Below are positions 1 through 9,639 of a DNA stretch of 22,443 nucleotides, piece by piece (the first letter of the stretch is position 1; the number at the start of each line of letters is the position of its first letter). The notes beneath the pieces are model-generated. The model made no database searches. It was not told where the DNA came from and saw only the letters and a program-made list of their open reading frames with translations. The position numbers and the translations under genes are program-made. The stretch is from Clarireedia homoeocarpa. Its lineage: Eukaryota > Ascomycota > Leotiomycetes > Helotiales > Rutstroemiaceae. The stretch spans positions 590,951 to 613,393 of the forward strand of contig LNKV01000029.1 of assembly GCA_001465935.1 (NCBI GenBank). Direction: 5' to 3'.

Positions 1-632
1 AATAGAATATAGTTTATAATAAAGTTTATATATATTAGTTAAATAAGATAAAAAAGATAATTGTTATAATTACTTTCTTAGAGATAGTAAAAATTAAGAT
101 TAAATTAATTTAAGTAAATAAGGAATTAAAATATATTATTATAAATTAATAACTAAGTCTATCTATTTTAACTCTAAACTAAATAAATATCGTTCTTACT
201 ATTTAATTAACTAATAAATCTCGTAAATTTAAAGAAAAAAGTATTTTTATAATAATAATCTCTATAAGAAATATTATAAAATCAGAGACTATTTTAAATA
301 AAAAAGATAAACTTAAACCTAAATCTTAAAAAGATAAAAATAAACTAATTAAAAAAGAAAATAAAAATTATCTATATTATTTAAAAAGTTAGTTCTTTAA
401 TTTAGAGAATAGATATATATAGAAACTAGAAGATTATAACTAGTTAAAAGGAGTATTAAAGAATAAACTAACTAAAGAAAGATTTAGTAATATTAAAATC
501 AGATAAATTAAAAAGAAGTTTAAATTACTTTAATAGAATAATCTAAAGAAAGTAATAACTAAGAAAGAACTATTATAACTAATAACTAATTTAATTATCT
601 CTTTATTATCTTTCTCTAGAAAAGTTATAATA
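1..632 (+). pseudogene. Copia Gag-like remnant (partial)
   Basis: This stretch precedes the protease in the same frame and should be the C-terminal half of Gag. From about 363 the frame gives a Lys/Asn/Glu-rich polypeptide (for example LEDYN, then LKGVLKNKLTKERFSNIKI) with stops only at TAA/TAG. The pre-protease segment of copia Gag normally carries a CCHC zinc knuckle. Cys and His codons would now mostly read Tyr, and the spacing of Tyr residues near 370-410 does not let me place a knuckle. Upstream of 363 the frame is too eroded to interpret. The assignment rests on position and frame. Confidence 0.5.
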
Positions 633-974
633 GTGATTATCAATCTCTCTCTAATAAATATTAGTAATCTTAATATATACTTTATATTAGTTATTACTAA
701 TAAATACTATTTAGTAAACTCTACTCTTTTAAATAACTATAATATAATATATTTAATCAATAATATCTTTCTACTTGATAATAAAAAGATTATTTATTCT
801 AATAATAATAATATTATCGAAGTTAGTATATTATCACTATTAATTATTAGACAAAGTATCTATATTATCAAGAATATTTTTAATAGTTTTAAAGAACTTA
901 ATATAAAAGATCTTGTTTTAATAAATATCGCTTTTATTCCTAGTTTTTATATTAATATAATCTCTAAGTTTTAA
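633..974 (+). pseudogene. Copia aspartic protease remnant, 113-codon open fragment
   Basis: This is the longest uninterrupted frame in the window. It aligns by eye with the retropepsin-like domain at the start of copia Pol. The N-terminal part, LLNNYNIIYLINN, sits where the D-[ST]-G active site and the following H-x-x-N/C segment belong, with the catalytic Asp apparently now Asn. The C-terminal part, KDLVLINIAFIPSFYINIIS, matches the conserved end seen as L-x-N-V-x-[YF]-V-P-x-x-x-x-N-L-[IV]-S. It ends at a TAA but Pol continues in the same frame, so the ATG and the stop are accidents of mutation and not gene ends. It is not a functional small protein. Confidence 0.85.
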
Positions 975-2330
975 TTAGTAAAGATAAATCTGTAATTTTA
1001 TAATCTCGATTATATATTAAAATATAATATATATAAGAAAAACACGATTATTATATTATTTATATAAAAGTATAATCTAGTTTTTTTAAAATTTAAAAAG
1101 ATTATTTCTTATTATCTAACTAATCTAAATAATATTCTTATAAGTAAAGTTATAATAATATACCTAACTATCTATTATAAGATCAATAAGCCTTTTAGAC
1201 GATTATATAATCCTCTATTTAATAGAGAGGATATTATAAAAATATAATATAATAGAGCTAGGTATCTCGAATAGAAAGCTCTTAAGTATTTAATAGATAA
1301 AGTAAAAGATATAAAAATTAAGAGGATTTTAAAAGTTGATTATAAGTATTATATAAGAATATATACTAAGTAGATTATTAACTATTACTTAGAGGATTAG
1401 TAACTACTATAACTATTTTATAAAGTTATATAAGATCTTTTCGACTTTCTAATATTATTCAATAAGTACTTATAGTTATTATTAATTAAAGAATTATATA
1501 ATAATAAGATCTTTGAAATTCTACTTATTAATAAGATTTACTATAAAGTATTCCGGACGATTACTAATTTTAAAGTATAAGTAAAGTGATAATATTACTT
1601 GTCTATTTATATTATTAAATAAGATAATAATAGATTAGTAATTAGTATTAACAGATATATAGAGTTTAAATAATAGATATTTATAAAAGGAATTAAAATT
1701 AAATTATCACTAGTTTATACTTATAAGTCAAATAATATAATAGAGTATATAAATTAGAAAGTTATTACTAAAGTGATAAAAATATAAATTTAAACGAATC
1801 TTTTATTAAAGTTATAACTCGAAATTATATAAATAGTAATTTATCTGTATAATATAAATCTATTATAATAAAGAAGTTTTAGGATATTAAATAAAGTTTT
1901 AAATTTATAGTTTAAATAATATTTCCGATAGTATAATCTAGTACTAATAATATCAGTTATTATTAATTTATATTTAAACTAGAATAGTATATATTATTAT
2001 AATTATAAAGCTTATCTTTTAAATAAAGAATAAGAAATTGATACTAATAAATAATAGTATAAAGTTAATCTTCAAGTCTATTTAAAGTACTTAATAAGTT
2101 ATATATCTAGATTACTAATCTACCGAATATAGATATCGAAGTTTAATAAAATTGTTATTACTTATAATATCTAGTTTAACGAAAATATTATTTACTCTAA
2201 AGCTAATAAGAATTAGAAAGTATTTTCAAAAGAGTATTTAAATAAAATTATTCGAATCCTTGATCTTAAGATTACTGAAAACTTAGATAGATTAATATTA
2301 AAAAATAATAATATAAATAATCTTAATATA
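975..2330 (+). pseudogene. Copia integrase remnant (pre-integrase, core, C-terminal part)
   Basis: The frame continues from the protease. Around 1255-1340 the string ARYLE-stop-KALKYLIDKVKDIKIK matches the GAG-pre-integrase zinc region (W-H-x-R-x-G-H-x-x-x-x-x-L-x-x-L), with the His and Cys ligands converted to Tyr. The catalytic core begins near 1429 (DLFDF, first Asp kept). INRYIEF near 1650 sits at the D-x-G-x-E-F motif with Asp changed to Asn, and YTYKSNNIIEYIN at 1716-1754 sits at the motif usually written Y-T-P-x-Q-N-G-x-x-E-R. Further on, KAYLLNKE and SYISRLLIYRI resemble the copia integrase C-terminal segment (G-C-x-A-Y and G-Y-x-S-x-x-x-Y-R-x-W). Integrase would insert the cDNA; this copy is inactive. 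Confidence 0.85.
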
Positions 2331-3308
2331 ATTATTAGAAAAATCGCTTTATAAAATATTAATAACTAAGAATACTACAAGGAGATCTCGGGAGTAGAGA
2401 AGTCTGATAACAATAAATAGAGTTCTTTTAATAATTTATAATCTTCAGATAATAGTTTATATCTAGATAGAAATAATAGTAATCTAAATATATAATATTT
2501 ATAAAATTAACTTAAAGATTAAACTAATATTGAAATTAAAATTATAATTAACTAAGCTTAAAATATAGAGATTGATACTTTTATTAATAATAAGTAAGAT
2601 TAGAAAAAAAAATAAATAGAATATAAAATATTTAATAAGTCTATATTACTTACTTTATTAACGATTGAAAAGGTTAATAAGCTTAGAGGTAAAATAGACT
2701 ATAATTATATTAATATTATCGATATATTTTATAAGGAGTACAAAGAAAATTTAAAAGAAAATATTATTAAACTTATACTTTTATAGATTAAAGATACTTT
2801 ATATAATTTTATATATACTCTATATAATAATATTCGGTAATATAAATAAAAAGAGATTGAAGTTACTTTGATATAAATAGAAGTTTTTTAATCAATTAAT
2901 TTATTAGATAAAAAGAGTTATCTATTTAAAAGATTAAGATTCGCGATCGAAATTCTAACTAGAAGAGTAGATAGAAGATTAAATAATTAAGATATCAACC
3001 TTTTTTCCTATTAACTAAATTAAATCTTAATATATAATATTAGATAATAGAAACGATTTTACTTAAGATATAATAAAAAGATTATTAATATATTTATTAG
3101 AACAATTATTATTTAATTATCTTCGAGAGATAATAAGAAACTTAACGATTTCTATAATATATTCTAATTTAATCAACTAGATATAAATAGAAATAAAGAG
3201 TAAAGTAAATTTATAATATTTTATAATATAGTAATAACTACGATTATAATTAAATTAAAGAAACTTATAGTAGAACTATTATAATTATTTAAAATTTATA
3301 AAAGTTAA
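2331..3308 (+). pseudogene. Copia Pol linker between integrase and reverse transcriptase
   Basis: The same frame runs through a poorly conserved, Asn/Asp/Ser/Lys-rich segment, as is usual between integrase and reverse transcriptase in fungal copia elements. From about 2940 to 3308 it gets closer to the reverse transcriptase leader. No catalytic motif is expected here and I see none. Stops are TAA/TAG. The frame keeps step with both neighbours, so I see no separate gene or insertion. Confidence 0.6.
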
Positions 3309-4394
3309 ATAATTAAATTATCTAAGTACTATTAAGATTTAGATATATATTTAATAAGATTAATATTTAAAATTGATTATAATAAAGAGATTAACAATCT
3401 TAGAGTTTAGAATATATAAAAGGAAATACTAAAAGGTTTAGTAAAAACTAAACTAATCTTTTTAGAATAAGTCTTTATATATAAAATTAATTAAAATAAA
3501 TATATTATAAAATATAAATCGCGATTTATAATAAAAGGAGATTTATAAGTGAAAAGTATAATCAAATCAATTTATACTATAATATTTACTTTCTATTCCT
3601 TTTATATTATTATAATTATAATAACTAAGTTTAATCTTGAAACTAAATAGTTCGATATAATAAATACTTTTATAAATATATTATATAACCTAAATAATAA
3701 GTTAGTTATATATTATCTACCAGATAATTACAAAGTAGAAGATATAATAATAATTATTAACTATACTCTTTATAGTTTATAAAACTTATTAACGATTTAG
3801 TTTAAAGATTTTATTAAAACTTTAGTTAGATTAGAAATAAAGTTATATTTAAATAAGTTTTATATATTTATTATTAAAGATTATAAAATATTAATACTCT
3901 TCTTTATAAATAATATTCAAGTTATTTATAATAAGAAATATATTAAAGAAGTTAAGAGAATTACTAATAGAATCCGATTTATATATAAACTATATAAAAT
4001 AAACAATATAGAATAGTTCCTAGAAATTCGGATTATTAGAAACCGATCTTAGAAAAAACTATAGTTAGTTTATAATATCTATATTAAGAAAATTACTAGA
4101 AAGTTTAATCTTATTAATAATAAACTTGTAAGTACTCTACTTTCGATTATAGAATTTAAAAAGAATAAAGATAATATAGTAAGATCAATAGTTAAAAAAT
4201 ATTAAGAAAAAGTTAGATCAATTTTATATATTATAATTACTTTATATATAGATATTATATTCGTTATATTATAATTATCTTATTTCCTTACTAATCTATT
4301 AGAAGATTACTTAAAAGTAATAGATTACTATATTAGTTATTTATAAAGAATAAGATATCTTATTATTAAATATAATATAAATTATTTATCTTAA
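3309..4394 (+). pseudogene. Copia reverse transcriptase remnant
   Basis: The leader near 3309-3470 (YLIRLIFKIDYNKEINNL) precedes VFIYKINQNKYIIKYKSRF at 3471-3527. That segment corresponds to the family motif W-V-F-x-x-K-x-x-x-x-G-x-x-x-x-x-K-A-R-[LF]-V-x-x-G. The segment near 3620-3670 (TKFNLETK-stop-FDIINTFIN) matches K-x-x-L-x-x-x-Q-x-D-V-x-x-A-F-L. The active-site box normally Y/F-V-D-D is at 3903-3917 and reads F-I-N-N-I, so both catalytic Asp are now Asn. The C-terminal part near 4251-4370 (FLTNLLEDYLKVIDYYISYL) is the classic copia connection region. Order, spacing and a constant frame make this the clearest homology in the window. Confidence 0.92.
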
Positions 4395-4863
4395 TTATTT
4401 ATAGTATTAGATATATTATTTACTGATAATAATAAAATAAAGTGATTTTCTTAGAAATATATAATATTATTATATAATAGATTGATTATCTAGAAAGTAT
4501 CGAAGTAAGATATTATAATAATATCTATAATTAAAACCAAGCTACTTAGTATAGAAAGAATTATAAAAGAAATTATAATAATAAATAAGTTATTAAAAGA
4601 ACTTAAACTAATTATATCTAAACTGATTACTATTTATTACAATAATATATAAGTAATAAGATTAGTTATAAATAAAAATAAGAGAATATCTATTAAGTTT
4701 AAGTATATTAATATCTAAAATATATAATTAAAATAAGAATATTCGAAGAAATTATTTGATATTATCTATTTATCTATAAAGAATATATTTACTAATAATC
4801 TTATTAAGAATCTTATATAATAATAGTTTGAATGTTTTCGTACTTACTTAAACTTATAAGATA
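4395..4863 (+). pseudogene. Copia RNase H remnant and Pol C terminus
   Basis: FTDNNKIK near 4419 corresponds to the first RNase H Asp region. The stretch ending SIIKTKLLSIERIIKEI, near 4515-4570, corresponds to the motif S-[ST]-x-E-A-E-[LY]-x-A-L with the active-site Glu now Lys. KYINI-stop-NI-stop-LK near 4700 matches K-H-x-D-[VI]-x-x-x-x-x-R, and IIYLSIKNIFTNNLIKNL near 4757-4811 matches the end motif with T-x-x-x-x-A-D-x-[LF]-T-K. The homology ends near FRTYLNL at about 4857. The original stop codon cannot be chosen, because every TAA here could be a mutated Gln. Confidence 0.9.
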
Positions 4864-5340
4864 TAAGGGGTAAGATCGAGAAGTTAAATATAATAATTAA
4901 GACTTTATAAAATACTCTTTGAAAATTATTTTTTTATTTATTATTTTTTTTTATAAGTAAAACTTACTAATAATTCAATCTTAAAATATAAAGTAGAATA
5001 AAATTAAAATAGATAATCTTCTAAAGAATAGCTAATTTATTTAATAAGAATTTTTCTTTAAACTAATCTTTCTATAATATCTAGAAATTCAATTTAATAT
5101 AATTATCGATATAAACAAATAGTATAGGAAATATAATTGATAAATAAATAATCTTAAGCTATTTATATAATAGAATTACTAATTAGTATAAAGTAGAGTT
5201 AACTTTATAATATTCTTAGCTATTTGTTTAAGATATTTTAAATACTTATTATAAGTTTATATAAAAGGTATTAAGTTTAATATATATTTAATTAATTACT
5301 TTTGAGTTATTTAAATATACTTTAAATACTCTTATTTAGT
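4864..5340. other. Gene-free stretch after copia Pol; expected place of 3' LTR
   Basis: This begins with a short purine run (AAGGGGTAAG near 4864-4873, the best candidate for a polypurine tract) and holds a T-rich tract at about 4928-4952. A 3' LTR is expected here, but the 5' LTR is not in the window for comparison and the terminal TG...CA would have become TA...TA. Minus-strand frames in 5100-5340 are weak continuations of the orphan frame to the right. Confidence 0.4.
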
Positions 5341-5898
5341 TATCTTACTATTATTTAATATCTACTTTATCTTAGTATAAGATAATTACTTAACTTTCTT
5401 TTTCGAAAACTTAGATATAACTAATTTTCTAAATACTATTATATAAGTTTTAATATAATCTATAGATAAACCCGAGATAGTAGAGGAACTCTAAGAATAA
5501 ACTAAGTAATTGATATTTCGATATAAGGATTAATATATAGAAGATCTATATCTATCTAGAAGATTATAAATATCTAGAACTTTTAGATAACTATTTTAAA
5601 TATTAAAGCTTTATATATATATTAAAGACTTATAAGATATAATATAAGATAGAGTTATAAAGTAATAAAGAGTTTATAAAGCTACTTCGAGAATAAGTTG
5701 AGAATAACTAGATAATCTAAAATAATATATAAGAGTAATAGTAGAAAGAGTATTTAAAGGAGTACTAATTATATTAATATAAAGTATAAAGGTTACTCTA
5801 TTATAAGAAAACCTTTAAGAAATAATAAAAAGATTAAAATAACTAATCTAATCTAGATCTTGAAAGCGAGTATAACGAGAACTAGATAAAATAAATAG

Positions 5899-5935
5899 AT
5901 TATTATTTTTATTATTATTATCTTTATTATTCNTT
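5899..5935. repeat. ATT-rich microsatellite with an undetermined base
   Basis: An imperfect (ATT)n run lies inside orphan frame D, where the minus strand reads poly-Asn. The base at 5933 is N at its edge, so the exact length and phase here are uncertain. The register on both sides agrees if the N is one base. Confidence 0.7.
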
Positions 5936-6071
5936 TAAATATTAGTTTAAAAACTAAAGAACTTCTATTTAATATTAAACTATCTAAAATACAATTGAAT
6001 TCCTACTATATTATATCAATTATTATAACTAAATCTTAGTAAATATTAAAAAAATATTTCGAAAATTGAAT

Positions 6072-6152
6072 TTCTAAATATAATAAAAACAAATCCTCTT
6101 TTAAATATAGTAAAGATAAATCCTTTTCTAAATATAATAAAGAGAAATCTTT
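6072..6152 (-). repeat. 27-bp tandem repeat, 3 copies (9 codons)
   Basis: The copies are 6072-6098, 6099-6125 and 6126-6152. They share the core TTAAATATA/TCTAAATATA followed by AAATCC. The unit is nine codons and lies in phase with the minus-strand frame, giving a basic repeat of the form K/R-G-F-x-F-x-I-F-K/R. Differences between copies are mostly transitions. The plus strand also reads open here as a Ser/Lys/Tyr/Asn repeat, so strand is inferred from the longer frame. Confidence 0.7.
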
Positions 6153-6420
6153 TTTATTTTTATTATCCTCTTTACTTTTATTTATCTTTGTTGTTAGTAT
6201 TATTCTCGTTATCGACTTTATCTTTATTATAAGTATTATTCTTGTTATCGTTTGAAGATAGTAATATTAAGGACTTATCAGAGTTATTAACTTTTTCCGG
6301 AATTACTTACTTATTTTCTATATTTCAAGTTCCTTTTATATAGCTAACTTAGACGGATATCGGTAATTTAGAGGAAATTGAATACGAAAAGTAGTTATAA
6401 GAGAACTTACTATTATTAGG

Positions 6421-6690
6421 ATCTAGAGGAGTTAGAGTATTAGAGTTAGTAGGATCTATATCTATATTATTAACTAGAGAGTTAGAGTATCTTGATACTA
6501 ATAGAGAAACTTTGTTAGGTTTAGTAGGATCTATATCTATATTATTAATTAGAGAGTTAGAGTATCCTAATACTAATAGAGAAGCTTCGTTGAGTTCGAT
6601 AAGATCTATATCTATACTATTAAGTAAAAAGTTAAATTATCTTGATAATAATAAAGAAGCTTTATTATATTTAACTATAAATATATTACT
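6421..6690 (-). repeat. 75-bp tandem repeat, about 3.5 copies (25 codons)
   Basis: The motif AGGATCTATATCTATA recurs at 6451, 6526 and (as AAGATC...) 6601, an exact period of 75 bp, with a degenerate further copy near 6676. The unit is 25 codons long and in phase with minus-strand frame D. Both strands are open across it. A plus-strand reading from an ATG at 6512 to 6742 exists, but nothing upstream in that frame supports it as a gene. Confidence 0.8.
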
Positions 6691-7474
6691 TTTAGCTCTT
6701 ACTCGAGAAACTGTTATATCGATATCTATATTATCTAAATAAAATAATTAGTAATTACTATTACAAAGTATTAAGTAAGAGATATACCTTTTAATAGATT
6801 TTAGACTTTGAAATATTTTAAATATAGAGTACAACAGGTTTTCTTCTTAGTAGTCTTAATAGAAGTATTTGATTTAATATTAGTAGATATTATAATCTTA
6901 TTTTTCGATTAGTATAGTTTATTATAAAGTTCAATTATATAACTATCTTTCAATATAAAAGAAGTTTTTATTTAAGAGAAATAATATAGCTTTTATAATT
7001 TATTTATATTAAGAAATAACCTAATTAGCTCTTCTATAATAAAGATTAAATTAGCCGATTATAATATAGAACCTTTATTAGTAATACTAAAAATAATCTT
7101 TTTATAAATCTTATAAAAGTAAAATTAATTAAATAAATTATTGATCTAAAGAAGATATATATATTAAGAACGAAGTTGACTAATCTTAATAATATAGTTT
7201 ATAATCTAGACAAATAGATAAAATAAGATTAGTATTTCTATTATTATAATATATAACAAAGATCCTTGAAGGTTGAGCGAAATAGATCTTAAAGTAGTTG
7301 TTATAAAGAGAACTATTGTAGATAATACCAGATCGTTGAAGTTAGTGATTATCTTTATATAATCCTCTTAGCTATTATTAGATTTGATAGTAATATTCTT
7401 AATTCTAAGATTGATAAGTTATATCTCGAAGTGTCTAAACCTATATAAAGAGATTAATGAAAGTTATAATATAC

Positions 7475-7558
7475 TATATTTATAGAACAAGTTTAAGAAG
7501 AAATAATTAATAAGAATAAATAAATTAAGAAGGGTTTATCGAACTTGTTCTATAAGAA
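7475..7558. repeat. Fold-back copy of dispersed palindromic motif
   Basis: TATAGAACAAGTTT at about 7481-7494 is mirrored by AACTTGTTCTATA at about 7541-7553, a 13-bp perfect inverted match separated by about 46 bp. It lies between orphan frames D and C. The same motif family recurs elsewhere in the window. It could be a hairpin terminator-like sequence, a miniature fold-back element or a recombination site; the sequence does not decide. Confidence 0.55.
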
Positions 7559-7599
7559 AAGGTAAAAAAAACAAGTTATATATTATAAAGCTATAAGAT

Positions 7600-8990
7600 A
7601 TTTAAAAATCAAGATAGTTTTTTTATCTTTATAAATATTTTATATAATTAAGTTCAATATATAACAAGACTTAATAGATAGTATAATAGTATATTATACT
7701 ATATTTAATCGTTTAGATAGAATTGTATATTCCTTACTATCGCGAGTTTAAGAGAAGAAAAAGAATAAATTATTATTATTATTAATATCTGACTACTAAT
7801 TTCGATATTACTTGATAGTAGCTTTTCTTTATACTATCGTTATATAGATTTAGTTAAGCTTAGTTAAACGATTAAGTCGAGGATCGTATATAATATATTT
7901 AAAGTAATAGAAAGTTCTATTATTTTATATAGAGATATCGTTACTTTCTATAAAGTTTTATATCTCAAAGTTAGTCTTAGTAGCTTTAGGCTTAGATATC
8001 GATAAACTATTATCTAATTTATTTACTATATTAATTATATAATTCTTATATATTCTCTTTTCTTAGTTGTTTATTTCAAGCTGAATAGTATAGATATTAT
8101 ATAGTAGAATCGATTTACTTATATACTTTAGCTCCGAACTATCTTCGAGATTAATCGGTATTTTATATCTAATATATAGAAGAATTATCTTGAAGATCAG
8201 TAATATAATAAAAATATATATCTCTACACTTTAGTCTAACTTCGAGCGACTAGTCTATAAATAACTCTTAAGATTGAGGAGGAAAAGTTTATAACTATTA
8301 TTATAAATATAAATAAGTTTATCTTTACTAACTATAAGATCGATATATTCTAGATCCTCTAGTATACTAGTTATATTACTATTATTCTTAAATCGATTCT
8401 AATAAAAAGGATTAAAGTCTTTTTTATATATATAATATTTAAGATAATTATCTTCAAGAACCTAATCCTCTTTGAAAAGTTAGGTAAGGTAGCTAGACAG
8501 ATCCCGAAAATAGTTTAAGAGTGGAGTTATAGTTAGAAAATAGATATTATATTTTAGAGTTTAAAAGATTAACTCTATTAAAAATATTTATAAGTTCCGG
8601 AGAATATATACTTTATTTATAATAATCTATATAAATTTATATTAGATAAGATTAGTATAGACCTTGATAGAGTTCTATATAACTAATAATCGACTTTTCT
8701 TTTATTTATATTATTAATAGCGATAATCAGAGTTAGAGTTATTAGATTTAGACTTCGATTCTAGTTCGATTTTAGAGATATCTACTTTGTTTTTTATAGA
8801 ATTTATTCTAGAAATTGTTTTGTCTATAGCGATAATAACTAAAATACAATTATATTATATTATATATAAAAATAGGATTATTATTAATTTAGTCTATTTT
8901 GAAATATTATTAGTAAAATAAAAGAAAAAAAAAGTAGTAGAACAGAGTTTCGATAGTTTGTCGAATATATTCTATAGTTAAAGTAGTTAA
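7600..8990 (-). pseudogene. RIP-eroded orphan frame C (about 460 codons), unknown function
   Basis: The minus-strand register (codon 5' bases one more than a multiple of 3) is open apart from about 23 TAA/TAG in the 396 codons between 8848 and 7660, with no TGA; a TGA at about 9033 bounds it upstream. Reading in the minus direction: a hydrophobic start near 8850; a Lys/Glu/Ser part (KNKVDISKIELESKSKSNNS); a middle with LNYFRDLSSYL and a charged tail with LEDNYLKYYIYKKDFNPF; then an Asn/Ser/Lys-rich C-terminal half with a poly-Asn run near 7780. No family is recognised. It has the same strand as the flanking orphan frames, so it could be part of a larger gene with introns. The start is not determinable because ATG would often have become ATA. 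Confidence 0.5.
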
Positions 8991-9467
8991 ATATATTCGA
9001 TAAGAATAAATAAGAGTTAGAAAAACGAATTTCAATTATATTAATAAAATAATAGAAAGAAGAAGTAACTAGATAACTTATTTTTAGATCTTTTAGTTTT
9101 AAACTTTATAAAATTATATAGAGTCTATCTATAATATTTAATATAACTAATATTCTGAGTTTTATAAGATTATTAATAATAGTAAAAATTTTATAAAACT
9201 AATAAATAGTAAATATATTAGAAAAGAACTTTTCAATATCTATTTACTAAACTTCGATAAAGGTATTTAGATAATTAATAAGAGTAACTTTATAAGTTTA
9301 GTATTTAGGCGATTTAAACTAAGTATTATTTATAAACTTCAGTAAACTAAGTATAGTTAGTATTTTTCTGATATTATATTCAAAGCCTATAATTGAATTA
9401 TAGATAGATAAACTCTTAAATAATATAGTTAAATAAGTAGCTAAGTAAAGTATTAGATAAAAATAAA
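8991..9467. other. Gene-free stretch between orphan frames
   Basis: No frame stays open here, and I see no repeat or RNA gene. The composition is like its surroundings (RIP-eroded, with scattered TCGA). It could be an intron or spacer between frames A and C. Confidence 0.4.
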
Positions 9468-9593
9468 AGAACTAGAATAGCTTTATATAGAATTTATTCG
9501 ATAAAAGGAGGAGTTAGGAAAGATAATAAAAAAATTAGAATAGTTTTATATAGAACTTATTCGATAAAAGAGAGAGTTAGAAAAGGTAATTAC
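9468..9593. repeat. 63-bp tandem duplication carrying the palindrome-family motif
   Basis: The two copies (about 9468-9530 and 9531-9593) share TAGAATAG, TTTATATAGAA and TTATTCGATAAAAG with the same spacing. The motif TATAGAACTTATTCGATA belongs to the dispersed family also seen near 7481, 7541, 12147, 13285, 14082-14293 and 17785-17940. Differences between the copies are mainly transitions. Confidence 0.65.
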
Positions 9594-9639
9594 TAATAAC
9601 TTAATATAGTTTATAAAAAAGACTACTATCTAGTTTAAT

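Larger units (their letters stand above)
1..4900 (+). mobile_element. RIP-degraded Ty1/copia LTR retrotransposon, 5' end outside window
   Basis: The order Gag-like region, protease, GAG-pre-integrase, integrase core, reverse transcriptase, RNase H on one strand is that of Ty1/copia; in Ty3/gypsy the integrase follows RNase H. All domains from 633 to about 4863 read in one frame (codon starts divisible by 3), so there is no net indel over 4.2 kb. In-frame stops are TAA or TAG at places where the family has Gln or Trp, with a few TGA. Tyr often stands for His or Cys, Asn for Asp, and Ile/Leu for Thr/Pro, all expected from C-to-T and G-to-A transitions. No 5' LTR is in the window, and the 3' LTR could not be delimited because its TG/CA ends would be mutated. 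The copy cannot encode working protein. Confidence 0.9.
5341..7440 (-). pseudogene. RIP-eroded orphan frame D (about 700 codons), unknown function
   Basis: One minus-strand register (codon 5' bases at positions divisible by 3) runs from about 7440 to 5341. In the better part, 6740-5430, I count about 22 stops in 436 codons, all TAA/TAG. The frame contains two tandem repeats whose units are multiples of three (75 bp and 27 bp), both in phase, which supports coding. Reading in the minus direction there is a Gln/Asn/His-like part; a 25-residue repeat around NNIDIDPTKPNKVSLLVSRY; an Asn/Asp/Lys stretch (NNTYNKDKVDNENNTNNKDK); a basic 9-residue repeat (KRGFVFIIF, where Phe/Ile/Leu probably stand for Pro/Thr); and a Ser/Tyr/Leu-rich region that was probably Ser/Pro/Thr-rich. 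It looks like a low-complexity, largely disordered protein. A Gag-like origin is possible, but I recognise no domain. Confidence 0.5.

Noticed and set aside
363..420. CCHC zinc knuckle in Gag
   Set aside because: Tyr residues that could be mutated Cys/His do not match the C-x2-C-x4-H-x4-C spacing.
6512..6742. 76-codon plus-strand open frame with ATG
   Set aside because: It lies over the 75-bp repeat, where both strands are open. The much longer minus-strand register is in phase with two repeats, and nothing upstream or downstream supports a plus gene.
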